Assembly (NCBI GenBank): GCA_016779205.1
Contig: JADHOC010000018.1
Coordinates: 46,292 to 110,291, forward strand
Length of the DNA stretch: 64,000 nt
From: Planctomycetota bacterium
GTDB taxonomy: Bacteria; Planctomycetota; UBA1135; GCA-002686595
Reading direction: 5' to 3'
Position 1 is the stretch's first letter, and each line of letters begins with the position of its first letter. The position numbers and the translations under genes were made by a program. Below the pieces are notes generated by a model. The model worked only from the letters and a program-made list of their open reading frames with translations. It searched no databases and was not told where the DNA came from. Of the stretch, positions 37,825 through 52,760 are shown in pieces.

Positions 37825-38829
37825 TCAGCGCAGGCCGCAGGCCCGATAGGCCCGATCCCTCACCGCCGCGGCGCGCTCGCGGGCCCGCTCGGCCCCCCGC
37901 GCGAGGATCCGGTCGAGCTCGGCGGGGTCGTCCAGGAGCGCTCGGCGGCGCTCCCTCGGCTCGGCGAAGTGAGCGTCCATGGCCTCCACGAGGCGCACCT
38001 TGAGGTGCCCGTAGCCGGGGGCTCCTTCACCGCCGGCCCTCACCCGCTCCTTCCACTGGTCGAGCTCCTCCGCTTCGAGGAAGAGCGCGAGGAAGTCGAA
38101 GAGGGCGACGGTGGACGGGTCCTTGGGCTCCTCCGGCGGGCGGCTGTCGGTGGCGATGCGCCCGATGGCCTTCTTGAGCTTCTTGCCCTCCTCGAAGATC
38201 CACAGGTGGTTGCCGTAGGACTTGGACATCTTCTGTCCGTCGAGGCCGGGCACCTTGGCCATGTCCGCGCGGTCGGGGATCCGGGCCTCGGGGCGGGTGA
38301 ACACCTCCCCGAAGCGGGAGTTGAAGTGCGTCGCCATGTCCTGCGCCATCTCCACGTGCTGGACCTGGTCCTTCCCCACCGGCACCACGGTCGAGTCATA
38401 GGCGAGGATGTCCGCCGCCATCAGGATCGGATAGGTGAAGAGGCCCACCGAGGGCTTGATGCCCTTGGCGGTCTTGTCCTTGTAGGAGTGCGCGCGCTCC
38501 AGCAGCCCCATCCCCGTGACGGTGGAGAGCAGCCACGTGAGCTCGGTCACCTCGGGCACGTCCGACTGCCGGAAGAACACGGCCCGGTCCGGATCGAGCC
38601 CGAGCGCCAGGTAGGTGGCGGCGAGGTCTCGCACGTGCCCCCGGAGGGTCTCCGCGTCGTGGATCGTCGTCAGCGCGTGGTAGTCCGCGATGAAGAAGAA
38701 GTGCTCCCCCGGCGTGGACTGGGAGGCCACGTGCTGCCGGATCGCGCCGAAGTAGTTGCCCAGGTGCTGCAGTCCGCTGGGCTGGATCCCGGAGAGCGTG
38801 GTCGGCGTTGCGGTGGTCATGTCGCCCAC
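37825..38829 (-). CDS. trpS: Tryptophanyl-tRNA synthetase
   Basis: Class I enzyme charging tRNA-Trp. The 334-residue protein has the HIGH-type motif in GIQPSGLQHLGNYFGA, the FFFIADYHALTT and VPVGKDQVQHVEMAQD blocks, and a canonical KMSKS loop in GLDGQKMSKSYGN. Length matches bacterial TrpRS. The start is 38829 or the ATG nine bases further in (38820); no clear Shine-Dalgarno decides. It diverges from the W-P-rich lipoprotein gene. Confidence 0.95.
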   Translation of the reverse strand: MGDMTTATPTTLSGIQPSGLQHLGNYFGAIRQHVASQSTPGEHFFFIADYHALTTIHDAETLRGHVRDLAATYLALGLDPDRAVFFRQSDVPEVTELTWLLSTVTGMGLLERAHSYKDKTAKGIKPSVGLFTYPILMAADILAYDSTVVPVGKDQVQHVEMAQDMATHFNSRFGEVFTRPEARIPDRADMAKVPGLDGQKMSKSYGNHLWIFEEGKKLKKAIGRIATDSRPPEEPKDPSTVALFDFLALFLEAEELDQWKERVRAGGEGAPGYGHLKVRLVEAMDAHFAEPRERRRALLDDPAELDRILARGAERARERAAAVRDRAYRACGLR

Positions 38830-38960
38830 ACCGTGCCCCCCGAATCCGGCGCGTCAAGCCCGCGCCGTGGAGGAATCCCGCCCGGGGCCCGCTTCCAGGC
38901 GAGGCAGCGGCGGTTCATGTGGTATCCCCCCCACGAGGGAGTCAGAATCACGGCCCCCCC

Positions 38961-40601
38961 ATGACCGCCGACCCCGACTCCAACCAGAGGCCCCTCCGCA
39001 CGAGCCTCCTGGGCGCTGTGCTCGGAGCCGCGTGCCTCCTCGGGGCCTGCGCCGGGCCCTCCACGGAGCGCAACCTGGCGCCCTTCTTCTCCTCCCACTC
39101 CGCGGCCGGCGGGGTCCCCGAGGTGGAGGCCCTGGGGGGCGCCGTGGTGACCCGCAAGGACCCGAGCTCCGGCGATCGGCGCTACTGGGCCGTGCGGCCC
39201 ATCCTCTCCAACCGGCGAGAGCCCAACGGCGACCAGCGGTCGTGGTTCCTCCCCCCACTCGGGCAGGTGAAGAAGGACGCCTCCGAGCAGTCCGAGGTGA
39301 CCCAGTTCATCCCGCTGGCTCGCTACGCGAGCCAGATCGAGGACGACGGGTTCAAGACGTGGTCCCTGCTCGTGCTCCCGGGGATCTACCTGTCGTCCCA
39401 CGAGGACGGGCGCGTCCAGCGAGCGTTCTTCCCCTTCGGCGGCGTGGTGGAGAAGTTCCTCTCCCTCGACCGAGGCACGTTCGTGCTCTTCCCCCTGTGG
39501 CTCCGGACCGAGCGCAACGGCCGCACCACCGACCACTTCCTCTGGCCCTTCTTCTCCTACTCCCGCGGCACGGGCGGGACGGCCTGGCGTGCCTGGCCCG
39601 TCGTCGGCAACGTCAGCTGGGACGGGCGCTACGACCGCTGGTTCTTCCTCTGGCCCTTCTTCCACTGGCAGCGCAACGACGTCCAGTACGGCGAGGAGCA
39701 GACGCGCTCGTCATGGATGTTCTGGCCCCTGGGCGGACAGGCGCGCCGGCCCGAAGCCACGAGCACCTCGGTGCTCTGGCCCGTGTTCGGGTACGCCCAC
39801 GACAAGCGCTCGGGGTTCTGGGCGTGGGACGGGCCCTGGCCCCTGGTGGTCTTCCAGGGCGGCGACCCTGACCGGGCGACGCGCAAGCGGGTGTGGCCCT
39901 TCTACTCCTCGTATGAAGGCGACGGCATGACCTCCAAGTGGGTCGCGTGGCCGCTGGTCAACTGGCGCCACGAGGAGTACGACGACGGGACCAAGGACAC
40001 GTTCAAGGCCTTCCCCCTGTGGCGCAGCTACACCCGCGAGCGCGCCTACGTCACCCCCCAGTCGACGGGCCCCGCCGGGACGGAGCGCTACCGAAAGGCC
40101 TGGCCCTTCGGCCGGGTCCGAAAAGCGCCCGAGCAGAGTGACCTCCACGTCGTGGACCTGAACCCATTCCCCGACTACGAGTTCGTGGACGAGCACTACG
40201 CGTGGCTATGGGAGCTCTACACCCGGCGACGGAACCGGGAGGAGGTCCGCAGCCGCGCGTGGCTGGGCCTGTGGCGGCGCGAGAAGGACGCCGACGAGGA
40301 CCGCCGCTCCCTGAGCGCCCTTTGGAGCGCGAGGGACTACACCCGCGCGGGCCTCGAGGTCCACGAGCGGTCTCTCCTCTTCGGCCTGATCCGCTATCGC
40401 ACGTCCGAGGCGGGAGGCTTCGAGCTGCTCCCCTCGTCCTTCCCGGGGCCGGGCTGGCCCATGCGCCGGACCCCGTCCTCCACGCCCCCGGCGCTGGGCC
40501 CCCAGCGGTCCACCTCCAGCGCTGCCCCCGTGCCGCTCGTGGGCGCCCACCGGCTGACCCGTCCGCTGGCCATGGCCGCCGATTCCCCGCCGAGTCGTTG
40601 A
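38961..40601 (+). CDS. Lipoprotein with repeated W-P-F/W-P-x strands, upstream of the Mla operon
   Basis: A 546-residue protein with signal peptide and lipobox LLGAC near residue 28. The middle 350 residues contain repeated aromatic strands: FLWPFFSYSRG, RAWPVVGNVSWDG, FLWPFFHWQRND, SWMFWPLGG, SVLWPVFGY, GPWPLVVFQGG, RVWPFYSSYEG, VAWPLVNWRHEE, KAWPFGRVRK. The spacing (about 25-35 residues) suggests antiparallel beta strands, perhaps a beta-sheet platform at the outer membrane. No family was recognised. It ends 31 bases before mlaE and is probably in its transcript, which suggests a link to lipid transport. ATG 38961 was chosen for the signal peptide. Confidence 0.75.
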   Translation: MTADPDSNQRPLRTSLLGAVLGAACLLGACAGPSTERNLAPFFSSHSAAGGVPEVEALGGAVVTRKDPSSGDRRYWAVRPILSNRREPNGDQRSWFLPPLGQVKKDASEQSEVTQFIPLARYASQIEDDGFKTWSLLVLPGIYLSSHEDGRVQRAFFPFGGVVEKFLSLDRGTFVLFPLWLRTERNGRTTDHFLWPFFSYSRGTGGTAWRAWPVVGNVSWDGRYDRWFFLWPFFHWQRNDVQYGEEQTRSSWMFWPLGGQARRPEATSTSVLWPVFGYAHDKRSGFWAWDGPWPLVVFQGGDPDRATRKRVWPFYSSYEGDGMTSKWVAWPLVNWRHEEYDDGTKDTFKAFPLWRSYTRERAYVTPQSTGPAGTERYRKAWPFGRVRKAPEQSDLHVVDLNPFPDYEFVDEHYAWLWELYTRRRNREEVRSRAWLGLWRREKDADEDRRSLSALWSARDYTRAGLEVHERSLLFGLIRYRTSEAGGFELLPSSFPGPGWPMRRTPSSTPPALGPQRSTSSAAPVPLVGAHRLTRPLAMAADSPPSR

Positions 40602-40632
40602 TTCCGGCTCCCCAGGCCCTGATCGTGCCCCG

Positions 40633-41505
40633 ATGACCCCTCCCGACCATCTCCTGGCCGCCTCCCCCGGGTGGCTCGCGGACGCGCTCCCCTTCGCGTT
40701 CGCGGCGGGCCTGGTGTACGTCCTGCTGCAGGCCGCGTGGTTCCGCGCGACCGTGGTGGAGATGGGGTCGACCCTCGAGCTGGCCGCGGCCACGGCCCTG
40801 CGGCTCCATCACCTGCCGCGCCGCTCGCGGTGGCTCATGGAGCAGCTCTTCGCAGCGGGGGTGCGGAACCTGCACGTGGTGCTCCTGGTGGGCCTCTTCA
40901 TGGGGATGATCGTCTCCCTCCAGACCGGGATCGAGCTCTCACGCTTCGGGCAGCAGGACCAGATCGGCACCATCGTCGCCGCGAGCATGACCCGGGAGAT
41001 GGGGCCGTTCATCACGTCCGTGGTCCTCGCGGCGACCACCGGGAGCGCGCTGGCGGCGGAGCTTGGGACCATGTCGGTTTCCGACGAGCTCTCGGCGCTC
41101 GAGGTGATGTCCGTCGACCGGACCTCCTTCCTCGTGGTGCCGCGGGTGGCGGCCCTCATGATCATCGCGCCGGTGCTGACCGTGCTCTGCGACACCATCG
41201 GGATCGTCGGCGGCGGCTTCGTCGCCTCCAGTCAGCTCGGCGTCCCCCTGGCCCAGTACACCGAGACGGCCCTCGACGCCCTGCAAGAGAAGGGCGCCTT
41301 GATCCCGGTGCCCATGGACGTCTACTCGGGCCTGTTCAAGTCGATCATCTTCGGCGGGCTGATCGCGATCATCTCCTGCGCCAGCGGCCTGGTGGCACGC
41401 GGCGGGGCCCTCGGCGTCGGCCGGGCGACGAGCCGCGCCGTGCGCGACTCGATCATCGCCGTCATCGTCGCCAACTACTTCCTGACGTGGTTCCTCTACC
41501 GATGA
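40633..41505 (+). CDS. mlaE: MlaE-family ABC transporter permease
   Basis: A 290-residue inner-membrane permease of the Mla/MCE phospholipid transport system. It has about five hydrophobic segments and the MlaE signatures VVLLVGLFMGMIVSLQTG, LSRFGQQDQIGTIVAASMTREMGP (quoted in part), ELGTMSVSDELSALEVM and VDVYSGLFKSIIFGG-type PMDVYSGLFKSIIFG. Its stop overlaps the mlaF ATG by four bases (ATGA). Role by family: transmembrane part of the ABC complex that moves phospholipids between membranes. Confidence 0.94.
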   Translation: MTPPDHLLAASPGWLADALPFAFAAGLVYVLLQAAWFRATVVEMGSTLELAAATALRLHHLPRRSRWLMEQLFAAGVRNLHVVLLVGLFMGMIVSLQTGIELSRFGQQDQIGTIVAASMTREMGPFITSVVLAATTGSALAAELGTMSVSDELSALEVMSVDRTSFLVVPRVAALMIIAPVLTVLCDTIGIVGGGFVASSQLGVPLAQYTETALDALQEKGALIPVPMDVYSGLFKSIIFGGLIAIISCASGLVARGGALGVGRATSRAVRDSIIAVIVANYFLTWFLYR

Positions 41506-42281
41506 CGAACGACGCCGGCAGCCCCCCGCCCACGCCCGAGCGGGACGTCATCCTGCGCTTCGAGGACGTGCACAAGGCCTTCGGCGCCCAGCGGGTGCTG
41601 CGGGGCCTCTCCTTCGACGTCCAGCGCGGCAAGGTCCTCGGGATCATGGGCGGCTCGGGGACGGGCAAGTCCGTGGCCCTGCGCCATGTGATCGGGCTGC
41701 TTCAGCCGGACGCGGGCCGGGTCGAGGTGGAGGGCCGAAACGTGCCCGACCTCTCCGCGGGAGAGCTGAGCGACCTGCGCAAGCGCATGGGGTACGTCTT
41801 CCAGGAGGGCGCCCTGATCAACTGGCTGACCGTCGAGGAGAACCTGGCGCTCCCGCTGGTGGAGAACACCGACCTCGGTCGCGGCGAGATCGCCGACCGC
41901 GTCGCCGAGAAGCTCGCGATGGTCCACATCCCCGACGCCGGCAAGAAGCTCCCCTCCGAGATCTCCGGCGGCATGAAGAAGCGCGTCGGCCTGGCGCGCG
42001 CCCTCATCGTCGAGCCGGATATCCTCCTCTACGACGAGCCGAACGCCGGGCTGGACCCGGAGATCTCCCGCTCGATCAACGAGCTCATGCGGGAGATCGC
42101 CGAGAGCCACGAGAGCACCGCGCTCGTGGTCGAGCACCGCGTGGACTGCATCCGCACCGTTTGCGACGAGGTCGTCTTCCTCCACGAGGGCGAGGCCATC
42201 GTGCACCAGCCCACCGAGGAGTTCCTGCGCCCCTCGCACCCCCGCCTGATCGAGTTCCTCGGCCCTGACGCCCTGACCTGA
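41502..42281 (+). CDS. mlaF: MlaF-family ABC transporter ATPase
   Basis: A 259-residue ATP-binding subunit. Walker A GGSGTGKS in GIMGGSGTGKSVALRH, Q-loop YVFQEGALINWLTV, signature SGGMKKR (the Mla-type SGGM rather than SGGQ), Walker B ILLYDEPNAGLDPE and the H-loop VVEHRVD. It starts on the overlapping ATGA with mlaE and ends six bases before the MCE gene, so the three form one transcription unit. Confidence 0.95.
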   Translation: MTNDAGSPPPTPERDVILRFEDVHKAFGAQRVLRGLSFDVQRGKVLGIMGGSGTGKSVALRHVIGLLQPDAGRVEVEGRNVPDLSAGELSDLRKRMGYVFQEGALINWLTVEENLALPLVENTDLGRGEIADRVAEKLAMVHIPDAGKKLPSEISGGMKKRVGLARALIVEPDILLYDEPNAGLDPEISRSINELMREIAESHESTALVVEHRVDCIRTVCDEVVFLHEGEAIVHQPTEEFLRPSHPRLIEFLGPDALT

Positions 42282-42286
42282 CCGCC

Positions 42287-43471
42287 ATGACTCCCCGCCG
42301 ACACCTCTCCCTCGGGCTGCTCTTCCTGGGCGCCATCTCGATCCTCTCGTACTACACCCTGTTCAAGACGGACTTCTCGCTCTTCGAGAGCAAGCAGAGC
42401 ATCGTCGCCTACACAGAGGACGCCCGCGGCCTGCGCAAGGGCGCGCCCGTGCTGTTCGCCGGCGTGCGCTGGGGCAAGGTCGAGGCCGTCGCTCCGGACC
42501 TCGCGAAGCCGAGGGCCGAGCGGGTCCGCGTGGACATCACCCTGGACCAGCCCATCGTGCTCTTCGGGGATCACGTGGTACGGATCGAGTCGGCGTCGGT
42601 CCTCGGCGGGGTCCAGCTCAGCATCGACCCCGGGTCGCGGGAGACCGGAGAGGTCGACCTCGGCGCGCCACTGAAGGCCTCGAGCGCGCCGGACGTGCTC
42701 GCCGCCCTCGGGGAGCTGGTGGACGAGAACCGCGAGTCGATCAAGAACTCGGTCGCGGGCCTCGAGCAGGTGATGGCGAGCCTGAATGGCACCGAGGGGA
42801 CGTTCGGGCGCCTGCTCAACGACGAGCAGACGGCGAACACCGTCGTGGCGACGATCGAGTCCGCCCAGGGCACCTTCGACAACATCGAGGCGCTGACCGA
42901 GGAACTGCGTGGCGGGCAGGGCACCATCGGCAAGCTCATCTACGACGAGAAGCTCTACAACGACATCGAGGCCTTCGTGCTGGGCCTCGACGAGGCCGTG
43001 GCGGACGCCCGCAAGCTCATGGCGGACGCGCGCGAGGGCGAGGGTGTGATCTCGACCCTGATCTACGACCCGACGGTCGCCGCGAGCACCCGCGAGATCG
43101 TGGAGTCGGTGCGCTCGGCCTCCGAGAAGATCGACCGCGGCGACGGCACCCTCGCGAAGCTGATCAACGACCCGACCATCGCCGACGAGGTGGAGGCTGC
43201 CCTGAAGGGCTTCAACAACCCCGACGGCACGATCGGGCGCCTCCTGAACGAGCCCGAGATCTACGACAACCTGCTGGCCCTCTCCGCCGACGCGGCCGAC
43301 GCGGCCGCAGCGATCAAGGAGCAGCGCGGGACGCTCGGCATCCTCATCAACGACGACACGATCGCGAAGGACATCGAGCGCGCCCTGAGGACCCTGACGG
43401 GTGGACTCGAGGAGCAGCGCGAGGCCGCGCCCATCGCCACCTTCCTCTCCACGGTCTTCCTCGGCTTCTGA
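42287..43471 (+). CDS. mlaD: MlaD-like MCE-domain protein with C-terminal glycine repeats
   Basis: A 394-residue inner-membrane-anchored periplasmic protein. One N-terminal helix (LGLLFLGAISILSYYTLF), then one MCE domain (EDARGLRKGAPVLFAGVRWGKVE, LFGDHVVRIESASVLGG). After that come six repeats of the form G-x-G-T-(I/L/F)-x-x-L-(I/L): GTEGTFGRLL, GGQGTIGKLI, EGEGVISTLI, RGDGTLAKLI, NPDGTIGRLL, EQRGTLGILI, each followed by an acidic phrase such as NDPTIADEV. It should bind the MlaE/MlaF complex and carry lipid through its hexameric pore; the repeats probably form a long helical barrel or needle. Confidence 0.9.
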   Translation: MTPRRHLSLGLLFLGAISILSYYTLFKTDFSLFESKQSIVAYTEDARGLRKGAPVLFAGVRWGKVEAVAPDLAKPRAERVRVDITLDQPIVLFGDHVVRIESASVLGGVQLSIDPGSRETGEVDLGAPLKASSAPDVLAALGELVDENRESIKNSVAGLEQVMASLNGTEGTFGRLLNDEQTANTVVATIESAQGTFDNIEALTEELRGGQGTIGKLIYDEKLYNDIEAFVLGLDEAVADARKLMADAREGEGVISTLIYDPTVAASTREIVESVRSASEKIDRGDGTLAKLINDPTIADEVEAALKGFNNPDGTIGRLLNEPEIYDNLLALSADAADAAAAIKEQRGTLGILINDDTIAKDIERALRTLTGGLEEQREAAPIATFLSTVFLGF

Positions 43472-43510
43472 TGGAGCGAGCCGTCGCCCCCCTGCGGGGC
43501 GTCCCCTCGG

Positions 43511-43594
43511 AAGAGGCCCAGCGGAATAGGCTCAGCGGAAGAGGCCCAGCGGAAGAGGCCCAGCGGAAGAGACTCAGCGGAAGGGGCTCAGCGG
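43511..43594. repeat. 14-bp tandem repeat array at the 3' end of ribE
   Basis: Six consecutive 14-bp units of the form AAGAGGCYCAGCGG. The ribE stop codon (plus-strand TCA, 43588-43590) is inside the sixth unit. The core CYCAGCGG is shared with the array at 34873-34938, and both lie at the 3' end of a minus-strand gene between convergent genes. Confidence 0.9.
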
Positions 43595-44259
43595 GCGAGG
43601 CGCTCGACCCACTTGGCCACCAGGTCCGCCTCGAGGTGGATCGGATCGCCGGGGGCCAGGTGCGCGAGGTGGGTCCGGTCGAGGGTGTGCGGGATGACCG
43701 CGACGTCGAAGCGCCGGCCGGCGGGCTCGACCACGGTGAGGCTGATCCCGTCGATGGTGATGCTGCCCTTGTCCACGAGGTAGCGCTCGAAGTCCTCGGG
43801 GACCTCGAAGGTGAAGACCGCGCCTCCGTCCCCGACGTCCCGCCGCCCCACGGCCGCTCCGAGGGTGTCCACGTGCCCGCTCACCATGTGCCCCCCGAGG
43901 CGGTCACCGACCCGCAGCGCCCGCTCGACGTTGACCACGCGGCCGGCCTCGGCGCCCGCCTTGAACCAGGTGCGGTCCAGGGTCTCCGAGGTCAGGTCGA
44001 AGGCCATGTCCGGCCCGGCGGCCCCGGCCCCCTCCGGCGCCGCCATCAACTCGGCCACGGTCAGGCAGGCCCCGGCGATGGCGATGCTATCTCCTATCGA
44101 GGCGGTCCAGGGCTCGGTGGAGCTCGGCCCCCAGCCCCCCGGGGCCGCCTCCAGGGCCAGGTCCCCGTCGCCCGGGGAGGGGAGCACCAGCCGGGCACCG
44201 GTCCCGACGGCCTCGTAGGAGCGGATCGGAACGGCGGCTTCGACGAGTCCTGTGAACAT
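43588..44259 (-). CDS. ribE: Riboflavin synthase alpha chain
   Basis: Dismutates two 6,7-dimethyl-8-ribityllumazine molecules to riboflavin. The 223-residue protein begins MFTGLVEAAVPI and has two lumazine-binding repeats, with the diagnostic VNVERALRVGDRLGGHMVSGHVD and, in the second half, GSITIDGISLTVVEP and VAVIPHTLDRTHL. No other riboflavin genes are adjacent and no FMN riboswitch is visible upstream. It diverges from trmD. Confidence 0.96.
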   Translation of the reverse strand: MFTGLVEAAVPIRSYEAVGTGARLVLPSPGDGDLALEAAPGGWGPSSTEPWTASIGDSIAIAGACLTVAELMAAPEGAGAAGPDMAFDLTSETLDRTWFKAGAEAGRVVNVERALRVGDRLGGHMVSGHVDTLGAAVGRRDVGDGGAVFTFEVPEDFERYLVDKGSITIDGISLTVVEPAGRRFDVAVIPHTLDRTHLAHLAPGDPIHLEADLVAKWVERLAR

Positions 44260-44363
44260 GGCGCTGGGGGCTTGGGAGAGGGGTGGGGTGGCGGCGCAGC
44301 CTGGGGGCCGGGGATGGAGGCTCGCGGGGGACGGCCGAGCGGATCCAGGGATAGGGAGGAATA

Positions 44364-45137
44364 TTGACCTCTGGGGGCCCCGGCACTACCCTGCTGGGCC
44401 TTTATCCGAGCCTTCCGGTGCTCTTTTCCATCCTCACGCTCTTCCCCGAGGCCATCGAGTCCTACCAGGACGTTGGCATCCTCGGGATCGCCCGTGCCCG
44501 CGGTCTCCTGACCACGCGCACGGTGAACTTCCGTGACTTCGCTCGCGACCGACACCGCACGGTGGACGACCGCCCCTTCGGCGGCGGCCCCGGCATGGTG
44601 CTGAAGCCCGAGCCGATCACCGAGGCCATCGAGTGGATCGAGCAGCGCTTCGGCCCCCATCGCCGCATCGCGCTGACCCCCGACGGCGCGCCGCTCACCC
44701 AGGCCATCGTCGAGGAGTTCGTCGCCCCCACAGAGGGCGGCGCCGAGCCCCTCCCCGTGCTGCTCCTGTGCGGCCGCTACGAGGGCTTCGACGAGCGAGT
44801 CCTCGAGCTCCACGGGTTCGAGCGCCTCTCCATCGGCGACTACGTGCTCGCCGGCGGTGAGCTGCCCGCCCTCGTCCTGCTCGAGTCCGTGTCGCGCCTC
44901 ATCCCGGGCGTGCTCGGCGACGGCCGCTCCGCCCTCGAGGACTCCTTCACTGAAGCCGCCGACGGCGGGCTCGACCACCCCCACTACACCAGGCCTCGCG
45001 TCTACCGGGACCTCGAGGTCCCGCCGGTCCTCCTGGACGGTGACCACTCGAAGATCTCGGCCTGGCGCCGAGCCCAGCGTGAAGACCGCACCGCCTCCCG
45101 CCGCCCGGACCTCACCGGCGACCGCGACGAGGCGTGA
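44364..45137 (+). CDS. trmD: tRNA (guanine-N1)-methyltransferase
   Basis: Methylates G37 of tRNAs using S-adenosylmethionine, preventing frameshifts. The product (257 residues from TTG 44364) contains FSILTLFPEAIESY, the FGGGPGMVLKPEPI block, LLLCGRYEGFDERVLE and SIGDYVLAGGELPALVLLE, the SPOUT trefoil-knot signatures. TTG 44364 has AGGGAGG close upstream; a GTG at 44418 (VLFSILTLFPE) would give a more canonical N-terminus but has a weaker ribosome site. The trmD-rplS order is widely conserved. Confidence 0.95.
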   Translation: MTSGGPGTTLLGLYPSLPVLFSILTLFPEAIESYQDVGILGIARARGLLTTRTVNFRDFARDRHRTVDDRPFGGGPGMVLKPEPITEAIEWIEQRFGPHRRIALTPDGAPLTQAIVEEFVAPTEGGAEPLPVLLLCGRYEGFDERVLELHGFERLSIGDYVLAGGELPALVLLESVSRLIPGVLGDGRSALEDSFTEAADGGLDHPHYTRPRVYRDLEVPPVLLDGDHSKISAWRRAQREDRTASRRPDLTGDRDEA

Positions 45138-45147
45138 CCCCTAGCCC

Positions 45148-45170
45148 ACAGCGCGCACCTCGCGCGCTGT
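45148..45170 (+). other. Hairpin between trmD and rplS
   Basis: Nine-bp perfect stem ACAGCGCGC/GCGCGCTGT with loop ACCTC, starting ten bases after the trmD stop. It could be a weak terminator, an attenuator or a leader element for ribosomal protein L19. No T-run follows. Confidence 0.35.
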
Positions 45171-45286
45171 TCCGACAACCTGAAACCCCAAGCGCTCCCT
45201 CTGGGACTGCGGCCCCGCTCACGTGAGCCGGGCCCGACACCACGGAGCCGGCGCTCGGCATGCCGCCGCAGCGCGCAACGAGAGAC

Positions 45287-45727
45287 ATGAACATCATCCA
45301 GCAACTCGAGTCCGAGCTCGGCAAGCCCGCCGACGCCCTCCCGAAGATCAACGTCGGAGACGACGTCGAGGTCGATTACCTCATCCGCGAGGGCGACAAG
45401 GAGCGGATCCAGACCTTCAAGGGCCTCGTCCTGGCCATCCAGGGCCGCGGCATCCGCAAGACCATGGTCGTGCGCCGGATCGTGCAGGGTGAGGGCGTCG
45501 AGCGGACGTTCCCCCTCCACAGCCCCCGGGTCCACGACATCCGCGTAACCAAGCGCGGCCGCGTCCGCCGCTCGAAGCTGTTCTACATGCGCGACCGGGT
45601 CGGCAAGTCGACCCGCACCAAGGAGCGCCTGGGCGAGAAGGTCCGGGCCGAGCGCGAGGCCGAGAAGGCCCGGCGGACCGCCCAGGCCAGCCAGGCCCAG
45701 GACTCGTCGAACGAAGACGGCGAGTGA
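45287..45727 (+). CDS. rplS: Ribosomal protein L19
   Basis: A 146-residue large-subunit protein at the 30S-50S interface. The core NIIQQLESELG, INVGDDVEVDYLIREGDKERIQTFKGLVLAI, VRRIVQGEGVERTFPLHSP and RRSKLFYMRDRVGKSTRTKERL segments are standard L19 (quoted in parts). The C-terminal 30 residues (rich in Glu, Ala, Gln) extend beyond the usual 115-120. ATG 45287 (MNIIQQLE) was chosen over an upstream ATG at 45260. Confidence 0.97.
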   Translation: MNIIQQLESELGKPADALPKINVGDDVEVDYLIREGDKERIQTFKGLVLAIQGRGIRKTMVVRRIVQGEGVERTFPLHSPRVHDIRVTKRGRVRRSKLFYMRDRVGKSTRTKERLGEKVRAEREAEKARRTAQASQAQDSSNEDGE

Positions 45728-45904
45728 CGCCCACGCCCGGAGCGGCGCAGCCACCCCGCGGGGAAGGCGGCGCCGCTCCGGCCTTCCGATCGCCACGACC
45801 GAGGCCCCGGCCTCTCCCCTCCCCTGTCCCCCGCGCGGGACACCCAGGCGGCGCCGATCGCGCGCTGCCGCCCCGCTCGAGAGAGCAACGCCCCAGCCGA
45901 TCCA

Positions 45905-48844
<2,940 letters not shown>

Positions 48845-48867
48845 CCACCACAAGGTCGTCTCACCGC

Positions 48868-48904
48868 GCGGGGCGCCCCCTCCACCATGGAGAGGGCGCC
48901 CCGC
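48868..48904 (+). terminator. Intrinsic terminator of secDF
   Basis: Sixteen-bp stem with one mismatch (48868-48883 with 48889-48904) and a five-base loop ACCAT, followed by TCTGTTTG. It begins 24 bases after the secDF stop. Confidence 0.7.
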
Positions 48905-48973
48905 TCTGTTTGTGGCGCTTCCCGGGGTCGCAGGGGTGAGGGGGCTGGATTCGGTGCCCCGGCGCTCGCCACA

Positions 48974-49447
48974 ATGGAAACTCGCCCGGCCATGCGTACG
49001 CTCCTCCCCCTCCTCGTCCTCGGGACCCTGCTCATCCTCGCCGGGGAATGGCAGAGCAGGAACAAGACGGCGCCCCAGGCCCCCGAGGCCGGGCGACGCG
49101 CTGACCTCCGCGAGGCCGATCTGGATGGGGACTGGGATCTGCTGGTCCTCGGCCGCCCCAGCGGCGCCGAGCCCTTGCGGCGCCCGGAGTCACCGGCGCC
49201 GGCCCCGGATGTGGGCCGACAGGAGCCGCCGCAGCCTGCTCCCCTGCCGGTGCCGTCCGATACCCGCTACGTGGTCCGGCCGAACGACGCCCTCGGGCTG
49301 ATCTGCCAGACCCACTATGACGTGCGGCCGCTTTCCTCGGTCATCAAGGCCGTGGCCGAGTACAACGACCTCGACAGCGTCGACTCCATCCAGAGCGGCG
49401 ACGTCTTGCTCCTGCCCGACCCCGCGGTCCTCTTCCAGGGACGCTGA
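48974..49447 (+). CDS. Small LysM-domain protein
   Basis: A 157-residue protein: an N-terminal hydrophobic segment (LLPLLVLGTLLILAGEW), a proline-rich linker and one C-terminal LysM-like domain (RYVVRPNDALGLICQTHYDVRPLSSVIKAVAEYNDL, ending GDVLLLPDP; quoted in part). It is probably exported or anchored and binds peptidoglycan. ATG 48974 or the internal ATG at 48992 could be the start. It converges on the histidine kinase gene with 36 bases between stops. Confidence 0.72.
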   Translation: METRPAMRTLLPLLVLGTLLILAGEWQSRNKTAPQAPEAGRRADLREADLDGDWDLLVLGRPSGAEPLRRPESPAPAPDVGRQEPPQPAPLPVPSDTRYVVRPNDALGLICQTHYDVRPLSSVIKAVAEYNDLDSVDSIQSGDVLLLPDPAVLFQGR

Positions 49448-49483
49448 GCCTGGCGCCGAGGACCTTGGCCCTCGGCCGCGCCG

Positions 49484-52687
<3,204 letters not shown>

Positions 52688-52760
52688 GCTGGGGGCGCGC
52701 CAGATCGACCGACGCGTCCCCCATTCGTCGGCCCCCTGCCCCGTCTCGACTTGAGCCCTG

